Assembly (NCBI GenBank): GCA_947359465.1
Contig: CANAIC010000151.1
Coordinates: 1 to 64,000, forward strand
DNA: 64,000 nucleotides
From: Metellina segmentata
Taxonomy: Eukaryota > Arthropoda > Arachnida > Araneae > Tetragnathidae
Reading direction: 5' to 3'
Numbering within the stretch: the stretch's first letter is position 1; each line of letters starts with the position of its first letter. This document shows positions 46,849 to 59,764 of the stretch, piece after piece. The position numbers and the translations under genes are program-made. Under the pieces are notes generated by a model. The model was not told where the DNA came from. It did not search any database and worked only from the letters and a program-made list of their open reading frames with translations.

Positions 46849-47909
46849 CCCTAATCATCTTTAAAACAATTCTGACACAAGCACATTTTGCAAGTATGAC
46901 ACTCAAAGGAGCTTTCAATGGAACGTCCGCTTATAGTTTTTAAGTCCAAGCTTACGACAAAGGACTCAAGTCCTTCTGCGTCCATCGATTTTTCTTTTCT
47001 TGTGAGCGTGAATAGGAGTAGTGAAAAATTCTGAAATATTTCTTTTGCCAGCTCGTCAATCGGTTCTAACTTGAAATCATAGAGTTGAAATGATCGCTTT
47101 TATCGGTGGAGAGTTGGTTGTTTTGTGCAAAATGTAGGCATTGCTAATGGCAGTGTCAAGTAGAAAGGAAAAAACACATACCACCACCATTTAGATGATT
47201 TCCTAACTACTGAAAAATATTTTCTTTGTTGGTCAGTCAAATCAACTCCTCACATATGTTTATTATAATCCGCGAAAGCTACGGGGGACTGCACTAAATT
47301 TTTTTTCTGATCCTTTCCTTCTGGTAACCAAACAACTCTCATTTTTAACATTTGTAGATAAAAGATGTATCTGTTTTTTTGTCTACTCAAGTTGTACATA
47401 GAATGCTCGGAGAGTTTATGCACTGAAAACATTTGATTTCATGAGGAACCTATAACTTTAAATTCTTTGGGCAAATTTTTCGGTTTTCCATCACAGTTCC
47501 ACAAGAATATATTCCTATTTTTAGCAGATCTTTCATCAGTATGACGCTACTGAAAAAGCAATCAAAGTATATTGTGTGGCTTTTATGGGTTATGTCTTTT
47601 ACTAGATGCATCATAACATCATATCCCAATCAATTTGTTGATCCCGGGGTGTTGTCTTTTTTCCCACAGTACATTTCAGTGTGTATCCTAAGTAAGGTGT
47701 ACACAGCATCCAAATTTTGATGCCTCGTTTGGCGGGTTTTAAGGGCATATATTGTATAATGCCCAAACGTCCTTTAAATTTAACGAGTGCTTCGTCAACT
47801 GATAACTGAGCGTACGGCTTAAAATGCTCGGAAAAATTTTTGCGCAAATATGTTTGTAATGGTTCTACTTTTTGTAAGAAATTGAAATTTTCACTTTCCT
47901 TCTTAAGTT
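46849..47909 (-). pseudogene. piggyBac-like transposase pseudogene (right arm)
   Basis: Mirror of 40190-41250, with the same frameshifts and stops. The decay therefore predates the inverted duplication, or the arms have been homogenised since. Confidence 0.88.
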
Positions 47910-50685
47910 CGGATTCCCTGTCCGATATATGAAAATAGTGCTTTATTCGTAAAAAATCTATTTTTTACTCACCCTCGTATTTCCGAGTGTTTCGTTACCC
48001 AGGCATTTTAAAAGCAAAATATCTCACAAAAGTTTATCCGATCCGCAGACAGAGTGAAGAAGCTATTATGTGTAGTTAGAAAAGGACCCCTGACACCTGA
48101 TGATCGCTTAAGGTGACAGGTCGATCTTCGAGACCCTTTCCTCACCGGTAGAGGGGAAGATACGCTGATTAGTTTAAGGCCGGTTCGGGCGGACAGCGGT
48201 CGTCTGGATGTAAAGCCGTCTCGGGCGGTTTGGCATTCAGAGGGAAACAATAAATATTTTAATCAATAAATTGCCTTAAATAATAATAATCCCTGAATTT
48301 TACTACAAGATGAATCCATTTTCTATAGGCTAGTGTATGTTAAATCTGTTGCTACCAGACTAAAGGGGCAGATGGGAGAACAACATTTTAAATCGATAAA
48401 TTTTAATTCAAGAAATACATAGGTTTGAAAATTAAAATCTTGTTATATTAAAGGAAATAATACATTATTTTGGAAACTATTGAATGTTTCTCACCCAGTC
48501 ATTTCCGAATTGTTCTTTCACAACTTTTGCCATAGCAGATGTGATTTTAGCAAAAAAAAAATATTGACTTGACCTAGTTTCTGATTAGGTAAAAAAACTT
48601 TTTAGGGTTCCGTTTTCAATACAACGCCATTTCATATGGTTGGACTTTTTCTCACGGGTAGAAAAAAACAATGGTGCACGCTAAAGCTGTCGAGAAAGAC
48701 GCACCGACCAGAGATTTGAGAAACATGACCCTACAACAGATTGAACATGGACCAGAGATTTGAGAAACATGACCCTACAACAGATTGAACATGGACCAGA
48801 GATTTGAGAAACATGACCCTACAACAGATTGAACGTGCACCAGAGATTTGAGAAACATGACCCTACAACAGATTGAACGTGCACCAGAGATTTGAGAAAC
48901 ATGACCCTACAACAGATTGAACGTGCACCAGAGATTTGAGAAACATGACCCTACAACAGATTGAACGTGCACCAGAGATTTGGGAAACTTGACATCCTGC
49001 CCTACAACAACAGATTTAACGCGCGAGTGTTGCTGTGAAACGGACCCTCAGAATCCCAAAGCTACACCAGGATGCTAATTATTATTATTTTTTTTTTAAA
49101 TACACATTGGGTAAAAAAAAAATATTTGTATTCACCTGTTTGTGGTTAATTGAATTGTTGTGCTTCTCTCACGCCAATCTTGTTGCATTTTTTGGACGTG
49201 CAGCATTTAACCTTTTCGCATGGGCTCGTATTTTGAAAACAACTTCATTCGTGGGCTCTTTCAGAACGCGCGTTCCTCTAGGGGGAGGTAAGAAAATTTA
49301 CCACAGGGTTCGAGTAGAGGGGTGGTCACGGGTCTTTGTGTGAAACTGGGTGAGATAAGAGCGAGCGTCTCCTGTTGATAGCTGAACATTCACCCCTCTC
49401 TTTAAGAGTACACAGGTTGGGGGAAACTGATGTTTCTTGACATTAAGCACTGGAATTCTCAAAATGGTGTTTTGAAGTCCATTATCTTATTTTCACCAAA
49501 AAATGAACAAAAGCTATACTTCCAAAACATTAAAAAAAATTACTCCATATTTATCAATGGCATATGTATATTGTAAGACTCAATCCCAAAGAGGGCAATA
49601 CATACTTGCCCTGGTAATGCGCTTGGCGCTAAGTGCGCGGAATAGCAACCTGTTTGGGAGGGGATAACCTCCAGTCCAAAAAAGGGCATTCTTGTATTCT
49701 AAAGAACGTCTTTGCGAGGCTTTCTCTCTCTCGAGAAAGCTAGCGTTTCTCCAGGGCCCCGATTTTGCCGCCATGGCATCGAGCCCTGATTTTATTAACA
49801 ATTTAAACTCTAGTTACTAACGTCTTCTCTCCCATTATTTCCTTTAGGTAACGGATGCATCCATGGGTATCGTTTATTACTTTTATCATCATTGTTACTA
49901 AAATGTATATATTTATTGTATTTAATCCAGAATAACAAATAAACGTATTTGTTTCGAACCAACATAGATCTGCTCCTCGAACTTTAAATAGTCATAGTAG
50001 AGTTAATTCCCCTTTAGCTCTCACCATTAAGGAGAGATAGTAAGAAAACTATCACATGCCCCTCACAAGGGACTATAGACTCATGTGACAGCCCATGCGA
50101 AAAAGGGACGCTCGTGGCAAATAAAGTTCGAAACCAAGACAAAAAGAATTAGTAAAAGCAAATCTTGTAAAAAAAAAAAGACAGAGCGTTTGAATTTAAA
50201 TAAACAGGAAGCACGTTAAATCCATTGAGGATATCATAGCTTTCAAATCCTGTCAGGATTTTGTGTTTCTAAAAATTGGGCGCACGTTAAATCTGTTGTA
50301 GCCTGGACAGGTTTCTCAAATTGCGTGTACGTTGACGATTTCATTAAAACCTTTTAAGATATTCTCACCCAATCGAATATAAAACAAATCAGACATTGTT
50401 TGCTTCCTCAGATCTTTCTTTCGAAAAAAAAATTGCATGCTGTCAGGATTTTGCGTTTTTAAAAATCTTGCGCACGTTAAATCTGTTGTAACAAAAAATA
50501 ATTTCCAGTGTCTAGGTTTTGCATGCACGTTAAATCTGTTGACGTCTCAAAATAAGTTCCAGTGTCTAGGTTTTGTATACTGTGTATAATTTGTTTTAAA
50601 TATTGAATACATAATTAAAATACGTTCGGGATTTAAAGACCAACATCATTTTCGATAAAACCGCATGCAATCCATCATTTGCATG

Positions 50686-50777
50686 CGGATTTCACCGCAG
50701 CAAGAGTATTTCTAGCTTGCCGTGCATAACCGTCCATGCACGGCAAGCTAGAAATACTCTCGCTGCGGTGAAATCCG
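50686..50777. other. Long near-perfect hairpin (right-arm copy)
   Basis: Mirror of 37321-37412 with the same stem, loop (AACCGTCC on this strand) and single wobble position. Confidence 0.9.
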
Positions 50778-53537
50778 ATGCGTATGTTCCCTACTATTGC
50801 AATTGGCGTAAAATGGTGTAAAATGACACATTTCGGAGCGTCATTTTGATGAAATTAGACCTTTTAACCATTCTAAAACTAAAAACTAACACTTGTAAAC
50901 GATAGATGGACTTGAAATTGATCTGACACAACACTTTTATGCTCTAATTTATGTATAAGGAATTATTTCTAAAACATTTTTCAGAATCGGTTTCGAAAAA
51001 ATTTTCAGAATCGGTTTCCGAAAATTTTTTCGAAAATGATTGTTTATGCATAAATTAGAGCATAAAACCCTTATAAAAGTGTTGTTTCAGATCAATTTCA
51101 AGTCCATCTATCGTTTACAAGTGTTAGTTTTTAGTTTTAGACTGGTTAAAAGGTCTAATTTCATCAAAAATGACTCCTAAAACATGCGATTTTAGCGATT
51201 TCGAAGGGGGCGTGGCACTTTTGGCGTAGTGCGTTTTCGCGGCAGCGTCAGATCGAATCCAGCTGAAGAAATTTTTTAAATAATCTTGCAAATTTACTAA
51301 AAAAATCCCAATTATTTTAATAAATCCACTGTATTTTTTTCATTCATTTTCAATTTTTTTTTAGTGAATTTTCGATTTTTTTTAGTGAATTTTCGATTTT
51401 TTTAGTGAATTTCTACGTTTGTCATTTATTTTAAATGCATTAATTTGATTTAAATTATGTGATCGTGATTTTAATTAATTCAAGAAATAATTATTAACGC
51501 AGAATTAAATCAAAACAATAAATATTTTAAACTCAAATCAATAAATTGCCTGAAATAAAATAAAAAAGCATAATAATAATCCCTGAACTTTACTACAAAA
51601 TGAACACATTTTCTATAGGCTGGTGTATGTTAAATCTGTTGTTACCAGACTAAAGGGGGGTAGATGCGAGGACAACATTTTAAAATAATTATATCAACAA
51701 GAAATAAATATTTTAAATTAATTCTATCAACAATAAATATTTTAAACTCAAATCAATAAATTGTCTATACAAGATAAAATTTAAAAAAAAAATGAATTCA
51801 TTTTCAATAGGCTTGTGTATGTTAAATCTGTTGTTACCAGACTAAAGGGGGGGTAGATGCGAGGACAACATTTTAAAATAATTCTATCAACAAGAAATAA
51901 ATATTTTAAATTAATTCTATCAACAATAAATTAATTCTATCAACAAGAAATATTTTAAACTCAAATCAATAAATTGTCTATACAAGATAAAATTTAAAAA
52001 AAAATGAATTCATTTTCAATAGGCTTGTGTATGTTAAATCTGTTGTTACCAGACTAAAGGGGGGGTAGATGCGAGGACAACATTTTAAAATAATTCTATC
52101 AACAAGAAATAAATATTTTAAATTAATTCTATCAACAATAAATTAATTCTATCAACAAGAAATATTTTAAACTCAAATCAATAAATTGTCTATACAAGAT
52201 AAAATTTAAAAAAAAAATGAATTCATTTTCAATAGGCTTGTGTATGTTAAATCTGTTGTTACCAGACTAAAGGGGGGGTAGATGCGAGGACAACATTTTA
52301 AATTAATTCTATCAACAAGAAATAAATATTTTAAATCAAAATAATTATATCAACAAGAAATAAATATTTTAAATTAATTCTATCAACAATAAATATTTTA
52401 AACTCAAATCAATAAATTGTCTATACAAGATAAAATTTAAAAAAAAAATGAATTCATTTTCAATAGGCTGGTGTATGTTAAATCTGTTGTTACCAGACTA
52501 AAGGGGGGGTAGATGCGAGGACAACATTTTAAAATAATTCTATCAACAAGAAATAAATCAAAACAATTAGCAATAAATTAATTCTATCAACAAGAAATAT
52601 TTTAAACTCAAATCAATAAATTGTCTATACAAGATAAAATTTAAAAAAAAAATGAATTCATTTTCAATAGGCTTGTGTATGTTAAATCTGTTGTTACCAG
52701 ACTAAAGGGGGGTAGATGCGAGGACAACATTTTAAATTAATTCTATCAACAAGAAATAAATCAAAACAATTAGCAATAAATTAATTCTATCAACAATAAA
52801 TATTTTAAACTCAAAACAATAAATTGTCTACAAGATAAAATTTAAAAAAAAAAATGAATCCATTTTCAATAGGCTGGTGTATGTTAAATCTGTTGTTACC
52901 AGATTTAACATACACTTACATAACATTTAACATACATTACTCATTTTATATTTCAATTGATGATTTTTTTTGGGGGGGGAGGAGGTATGCCAAAGTTGGA
53001 TTGAATTCATATTTGCTCAGAGTGATTCGTGTGTTAATTTTACAAATTTCGTATCCTCCTGACCTGTATGTGATATGTATTTGTAAAAAAATTCATTTCC
53101 ACGTTAACAATCATCCTGATTCGTATCATATTAGAATAAGGATCATGTCACAATAATTCTGCAGTGGGATTGTTATTGTGTGTGAGAGACAAACATGACT
53201 ACTGACATTTTATATTTCAATTGATTTTTATTTTTTTGGGAGGTGTGTGTTTTTTTTCATGTGTAAACAATAATTCATATTTGCTGAGAGTGTGTCAATT
53301 TACAAATTCCCCCCTGACCTGTCAAGTGTGTAATATGTATTTTGTTAAAATTCATTTCCATCATCCTGATTCATATCCCAAAGATTCTTTTCCTCCAGCT
53401 TTTGAAAAAAACAAAAACAACCGACACATTTCAAGGAATGTTTATTGAGCGAGACATGAATACTGTCAACTGATTTTATACAATTGTTGCATTTCAATGT
53501 AAAATATATCTGGTTGATTTTATAAATCGAATGTATC

Positions 53538-53598
<61 letters not shown>

Positions 53599-53817
53599 AA
53601 TGAAAATTTCGTGTGTTGATCTACAGGTATGTTCAGTGTAAAATGTTTTCACATCATTTGAGTGATTTTTTCCTCTCAAAAAATCCTGATGGTCACTCGA
53701 ATCAGAGTGTGCTCTGGCCCTTCTTGTACGAGTGTGCTTTCAGGATGAGTTGGAAATCATTACCATTGTTTTGTTACACAGGTACAGTAACGTGTGTATC
53801 AAATAATTATGCCGGAT

Positions 53818-53910
53818 CATTAATTTCGGGACAATCTCTTCACTGCAATGAATGCATGACACTGCAGTTTTAGTGTCTTGAATCAAATGGTAATACTGGT
53901 TCAAAGACAT
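53818..53910 (-). pseudogene. Truncated 5' copy of the 548-codon gene (right arm, copy B)
   Basis: Mirror of 34186-34278; start codon at 53908-53910 on the minus strand. Confidence 0.8.
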
Positions 53911-55887
53911 ATCTATGTAAAGAAAATTAAGAATGCAACGTTCTCTCAGAAATCAAAATCATGGATCTCATTGCTAATTGAATGGACTGGGATGAAGATT
54001 GTATTTATATTCACATGTTTTCAAAATGAATAAATGTTTTTTTTATTTATGATTATTTTATTTTAACGTGTGTATCAAATATTTATACCCTTTTCAGGAC
54101 ACCTGGATTGGTGGGAAACATGAAATCCACAACAGATTTAACATGTGTATCAAATAATTATGCCCTTTTCAGGAAACATGAAATCCACAACAGATTTAAC
54201 ATGTGTATCAAATAATTATGCCCTTTTAGTTTTGCAGGATTGGTGGGAAACATGAAATCCACAACAGATTGAACGTGCACATGAATCAAATGGATCTCAT
54301 TGCTAATCGAATGGGGGGCAAGGATGAAGATTGTATTACCTGTATCATACATGTTTTTAAAATGAATAAAAGGTTTTTTTTTATTGATGATATGTGTTTC
54401 ATTTCAAACCCTATTAAAAAAATATGCTTCAGGTGAAGCTTTTGTTTTCTGATTGACACACTAAGCATTTTAATGTATACTCATATTGTTTATTGAGCGA
54501 GACGTGTTTTTTGTTGAATGATGCAAAACTCCTGGAAGAGGTACATGGTATAAACATTTTTTTTTTATGTGATGACTTTGCATGACACGATATAAAAAAT
54601 TTTATCTTCTGGTATGGGTCTCACTTAAAAAAAAACCAGGGGGGGAGTAAATAAAACAATTGGGAGGGGTGCACCTTCAATTGATTGGCGAGAGAGAAAT
54701 AAAAAACATCACTCGGGTGTTGCCATCTTGTCGATAAATGTTCAAACCCAATCTTGGAAATTAAAAATAATAAAAGGCATGCGTAATTCACATCGCTTTT
54801 GCCAATAAATGTTCAAACCCAATCTTGGAAATTAAAAAATATCTGCCACAATAATTCTGCAGTGAGATTGTTTTGTTTTGAATAAGGATCTGTGTCATGC
54901 CACAATAATTCTGCAGTGGGATTGTTTGTGTGTGTGTGTGTGTACTCTTGAGAGATAGATGAACAAACACGACTGTACTCATTTCAATTGATTATTATTT
55001 TATTTTGGGAGATGTGCCAAAGTTGGATTGAATTCATATTTTGCTCAGAGTGATTCATGTGTCAATTTTACAAATTTCGTATCCTGTCAAGTATTTGTAA
55101 AAAAATTCATTTCCACATCATCTCCTGATTCATATCCCCGAGTATATTAGAATGTGTCATGTCACAATAATTCTGCAGTGGGATTATTTTGTGTGTGTGT
55201 GTGAGACGAACATGGTGTGCCAAAGTTGGATTGAATTCATATTTTGCTCAGAGTGATTCATGTGTCAATGTTACAAATTTCGTATCCTGTCAAGTATTTG
55301 TAAAAAAATTCATTTCATGTGCCAAAGTAAACAATAATTCATATTTGCTGAGAGTGTGTCAATTTACAAATTCCACCCTGACCTGTCAAGTGTGTGGGTG
55401 TAATATGTATTTGTTAAAATTAATTTCCATCAACAATCATCCTGATTCATATCCCAGAGTACAATACACAGAGATTCTTTTCCCACCAGCTTTTGAAAAA
55501 AATAACAACTGACACATTTCAAGGAATGTTTATCGAGCGACTGTATCTTTTTCCCCACTTGACACATTTCAAGAAATTTTTTGTTGTTGATCTAGCGAGA
55601 CATGACTACTGTAAAACATGTAGTATCATTCGGGTAATTTTCCTCTAAAAAAAAATCCTGATGGTCACTCGAATCAGAGTGTGCTCTGGCCCCTCTTGTA
55701 CGAGTGTGCTTTCAGGATGAGTTGGAAATTGTTTTGTTTTTATGTGTAGTCTGAATTGCTGCTATATTGTGTTTTCTTTTTGTCGGTGAAACAATCCTTT
55801 TCACACGTTGTGGATATATTTTCATGCGTTCACACAATAACATGACTGTTTTTTTTTAACACGTGTGTATCAAATAATTATGCCCGT

Positions 55888-55980
55888 CATTAATTTCGGG
55901 ACAATCTCTTCACTGCAATGAATGCATGACACTGCAGTTTTAGTGTCTTGGATCAAATGGTAATACTGGTTCAAAGACAT
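55888..55980 (-). pseudogene. Truncated 5' copy of the 548-codon gene (right arm, copy A)
   Basis: Mirror of 32114-32206; start codon at 55978-55980. Its upstream DNA (TA tract, AACCTTTGACC, AGGTTGTGTAAAGAATTAAG, GAATGCAACGTTCTCTCAGA) aligns with 59205-59380 upstream of the intact gene. Confidence 0.8.
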
Positions 55981-55993
55981 ATCTATATCTGTA

Positions 55994-56026
<33 letters not shown>

Positions 56027-57386
56027 ACCTTTGACCCCTTAGGTTGAAATTCTGAAATTACTCTACGAAATACCTCTAAGAAAAGGGGTATAAGGTTGTG
56101 TAAAGAATTAAGAATGCAACGTTCTCTCAGAAATCAAAATCATAAACTGAAAACATTTGTGTAAAGAAATTAAGAATGCAACGTTCTCTCAGAAATCAAA
56201 ATCATGGATCACATTGCTAATTGAATGGACTGGGATGAAGATTGTATTTATATTCACATGTTTTCAAAATGAATAAATGTTTTTTTTATTTATGATTATT
56301 TTATTTTAACGTGTGTATCAATAACGTGTGTATCAAATAATTATACCCTTTTCAGGACACCTGGATTGGTGGGAAACATGAAATCCACAACAGATTTAAC
56401 ATGTGTATCAAATAATTATGCCCTTTTCAGGAAACATGAAATCCACAACAGATTTAACATGTGTATCAAATAGATCTCATTGCTAATCGAATGGGCAGGG
56501 ATGAAGATTGTATTTATATTCACATGTTTTCAAAATGAATAAATATATATTTTTTATTTATGATATGTGTTTCATTTCAAACCCTATTAAAAAAAAAAGT
56601 TTCAGGTGAAATTTTTTTTTCTGATTGACACACTAAGCATTTTAATGTATACACATATTGTTTATTGAGCGAGGCACACAAGTTTTTTGTTGAATGATGC
56701 GAGACTCCTGGAAGAGGTACACGGTATAAATATATATTTTTTTATGTGATGACTTTGCATGATGCGGTATAAATAATTTTATTTTGTGGAAGGCAAATCT
56801 TCTGGTATGGGTCTCACTTTTAAAAAAAACTTGGGGGGGAGTAAATAAAACAATTGGGGTGCACGTTCAATTGATTGGCGAGAGAAGAAAAAAAAACAAC
56901 ACTCGGGTGTTGCCATCTTGTTGATAAATGTTCAAACCCAATCTTGGAAATTAAAAATAATAAAAGGCAGTCGTAATTCACATCGCTTTTGCCGATAAAT
57001 ACTCAATCTTGGAAAATAATAAAAGGCACGCGCAATCACATCGCTTTTGCCAATAAATGTTCAAACCCAATCTTGAAAAATATAAAAGGCACGTTTAATT
57101 CATTTTCAAATCCAATCTTGGAAATAAAAAATATAAAAGGCACGTTTAATTCATTTTCAAATCCAATCTTGGAAATAAAAAATATAAAAGGCACGTTTAA
57201 TTCATTTACAAATCCAATCTTGAAAATAAAAAAAAATATAAAAGGCACGTTTAATTCATTTACAAACCCAATCTTGGAAATAAAAAAAAATATAAAATGC
57301 ACGTTTAATTCAAAATGGGTCGTTTTCAATTTAGGAAATTTTTTTCATGGGGTTACGGTGCTCATCTATTTTTTCGACCGACTGTA

Positions 57387-57553
57387 CGCCACCTATGGCA
57401 TGGACTGTAAAACCATTGACTAGTGTCTGTTTGACAGTCGTCGTCATAGGGTACATGTCAAACGGGATTGGCACCGGGACAACCTCGAAAATAAAAATTT
57501 ATTTCATATGCCCTAGATTTACTGTCATGTTCTATTTAAAAAAACAACGTGTC
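57387..57553. other. Right flank of the palindrome, 3' of the 548-codon gene
   Basis: Unique sequence immediately outside the right arm and upstream in coordinates of the gene's stop codon. It has no counterpart on the left side of the palindrome. Confidence 0.5.
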
Positions 57554-59200
57554 TCAATCCAAATCAAATGGGATTAAACTTGACATTTGCAAAATGAGTT
57601 GATTGATCATTGCATCTTTTTCTATAATTATGGCATCTTTTTCCCTGATAGTGTGTCGCTCTTTTTCAATCATTGCATCTTTTTCTGTAATCACGGCAGT
57701 CAATTCCGTTCGAACACGATCAACGGCCGTCAAAATCTCCTGTTGTTTTTTACCAAATCTAAAGGGTTCTCGAAGCACCAGGTCCATCAATGCATTGCCC
57801 AAAGTTAATTGCCGGTGCGTCCAGTCGTGCATTGTCATATCCCATACAGACTCGGTGGGTGACAGTACAACAGGCACAATCCATTCATTCAAATAAATAT
57901 ATTCGTTGAATGGAATGATACTGTTGCTGCACGCATCGGATTGAAAACTGTTTTCCAAATCCAACTGCTTGTCGCGTTGAAGGGGAATCACATGTCTGCG
58001 CAGGGAATCGATATTCTCATAGGTGGTATACCATCCATCCCCACTTTTATTCTCCACCAGGATCTCATTCAAGGGGGCACTATTCTTGTGTCTAAAGTCC
58101 ATATATTCCTTTAAACCGTTTCGGTAAGTGAGGGATAACATGAGAGCTGAGTGCTGGGGCATGGTTCGATTCAAATAAAAGTGATGACTACCCCTTTTCT
58201 GGCGACCACTTTTAAATTTTTTCATGCCTAAATAATCATCCTCACGACCTTCCCGTTCCTCGTTTGCTTTTTGCAAAGCAATTTCAGTCCAGTTACATTG
58301 GGATCGAAAATCACTCACATAACACATGACATTGATCAAATGTTGAGTGGATTTAATATGTTTCATTAATTTACAGGGCGTATTTTTTTGTACGCGAATG
58401 CCCTCTGCCATTTTCACCTTGTACCAACAACTTTTAAATGCGTCCTTGTCCTCGAAACGCAGCACGCAAATCATATGTTTGTGGAGTTTATACATGGGAT
58501 CTGTATTGGGCAAACCATCGCACACGCACCAGTACGGGAGAAAGAATATTTTATCCTTTAGAGTCTCCATGCGCATCAAATTTTGCATAGCTCCCGCTCG
58601 CACCATCACGTGATACCACAATAGTTTCGTATGGGCTGCGTGGTGCAAAGCGACCCAGCGCCAATCCATATGCAAACTGGTACAAAATTCCAATGTATTG
58701 TTGTTGGTTTTGGACAGAAAGGGTACTTGGGACAAGACCGTGTCGAAACTGGATGCAATCGACTCGTCATACAATTCAGGAACTTCCTGGCAAGACAGTT
58801 TGGTATCGTTGAAATGCGGATGCTCGATCCAATGCGTACACTCTTCACAATTCCAATACTCAAACAGTTGTTGAGGCGGGTTGGTGAGTGCAGACCATTT
58901 CATTTTTTTGGTTTCATGTTCAGCCAAATACCGCTCTTTGCGTTTGCGATCGTCCAACGCACACTTTTCCGCATCTCGTTTGGCTTTCAAACAATCGTAC
59001 CGGTGTCGATGAGGATTCTGACCGTCACCACGTATCCAAGTAAAATCGAGGCACCAAGGACACTTGAAGTTATATTGGATACCGTGCACTTGCAATAAAT
59101 GCTGCATCATTGCTTTCGGGACAATCTTTTCACTGCAATGAATGCACGACACTGCAGTTTTAGTGTCTTGAATCAAATTGTAATACTTTTTCAAAGACAT
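57554..59200 (-). CDS. 548-aa zinc-finger-like protein of unknown family
   Basis: An intact, intronless 548-codon frame, by far the longest in the window. N terminus: CIHC...H(11)H-type finger (C19, C22, H34, H39), a second Cys/His cluster (C47, C50, H64, H66, C70) and a third (C118, C121, H127, H129, C137). The centre is rich in Trp, His and Cys; YKLHKHMICVL (H240, H242) followed about 50 residues later by INVMCYVSD (Y294) faintly resembles motifs II and III of HUH replication endonucleases, but the usual Lys after the Tyr is absent. The C-terminal third ends in a coiled coil with repeated ITEKDAMIEKE and IIIEKDAMI units. I do not recognise the family. The start is supported because four truncated duplicates begin at the same ATG. 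No splice sites are needed. Function unknown; nucleic-acid binding is inferred from the fingers. Confidence 0.8.
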   Translation of the reverse strand: MSLKKYYNLIQDTKTAVSCIHCSEKIVPKAMMQHLLQVHGIQYNFKCPWCLDFTWIRGDGQNPHRHRYDCLKAKRDAEKCALDDRKRKERYLAEHETKKMKWSALTNPPQQLFEYWNCEECTHWIEHPHFNDTKLSCQEVPELYDESIASSFDTVLSQVPFLSKTNNNTLEFCTSLHMDWRWVALHHAAHTKLLWYHVMVRAGAMQNLMRMETLKDKIFFLPYWCVCDGLPNTDPMYKLHKHMICVLRFEDKDAFKSCWYKVKMAEGIRVQKNTPCKLMKHIKSTQHLINVMCYVSDFRSQCNWTEIALQKANEEREGREDDYLGMKKFKSGRQKRGSHHFYLNRTMPQHSALMLSLTYRNGLKEYMDFRHKNSAPLNEILVENKSGDGWYTTYENIDSLRRHVIPLQRDKQLDLENSFQSDACSNSIIPFNEYIYLNEWIVPVVLSPTESVWDMTMHDWTHRQLTLGNALMDLVLREPFRFGKKQQEILTAVDRVRTELTAVITEKDAMIEKERHTIREKDAIIIEKDAMINQLILQMSSLIPFDLD

Positions 59201-59204
59201 ATCT

Positions 59205-59620
59205 ATATCTATATTATATCTATATCTATATTATATATATAATATAGATATATAACCTTTGACCTTTGACCTTTGAACTGACTGGAATGAACTGACTGGA
59301 ATGGGCTGTAAGGTTGTGTAAAGAATTAAGAATGCAACGTTCTCTCAGAAATCAAAATCATAAACTGAAAACATTTGTAACAAAACTTTTTTATACGATC
59401 AAATGTTTTCGATATCATCCAATCAAAAACGAATGCAACGTTTTCTCAGAAATCAACTGAAAACCTTTGTAACAAAATTTTTTATGCGATCCAATATATC
59501 GATATCATTAAGAATGCAACGTTCTCTCAAATCTAGTTTTATGCGAGAGAGAGAGAGAGAGAGACAGTCAAAAATCCTAAAGAATGCAAGGTTCTCTCAA
59601 ATCTAGTTTTATGCGAGAGA
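59205..59620 (-). promoter_or_regulatory. Upstream region of the 548-codon gene, repeat-rich
   Basis: Interrupted TA/TATC tracts (59205-59260), three TTTGACC units, two ACTGACTGGAATG units, and four copies of AAGAATGCAACGTTCTCTC (about 59325, 59430, 59510, 59580), some next to GAGAGAGA tracts. The same AATGCAACGTTCTCTCAGAA block precedes the truncated gene copies in both arms, so it travels with the gene's 5' end. I cannot point to a specific transcription start. Confidence 0.5.
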
Positions 59621-59678
59621 GAGACAGTCAAAAAACAAAAATGTTCTGGAGCAGCACCCCCTTTTATATCCCCGCAGG

Positions 59679-59735
<57 letters not shown>
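59679..59735. repeat. Poly(A) tract, 57 bp
   Basis: A pure A run followed by two AAATTTAGAAAAA units. It could mark a retro-inserted end, but no matching element body is recognised. Length may be affected by sequencing. Confidence 0.85.
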
Positions 59736-59738
<3 letters not shown>

Positions 59739-59764
59739 AGAAAAAAATTTAGAAAAAAATAATC

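Larger units (their letters stand above)
44425..57386 (-). repeat. Right arm of the giant palindrome
   Basis: Reverse complement of 30708-43674. The outer edge (CGACCGACTGTA ending at 57386) continues into DNA that is absent on the left side and carries the 548-codon gene. This asymmetry suggests the right side is the original context and the left arm is the added inverted copy, which is inference. Arm differences are few and include homopolymer lengths, so some may be assembly error. Confidence 0.95.
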
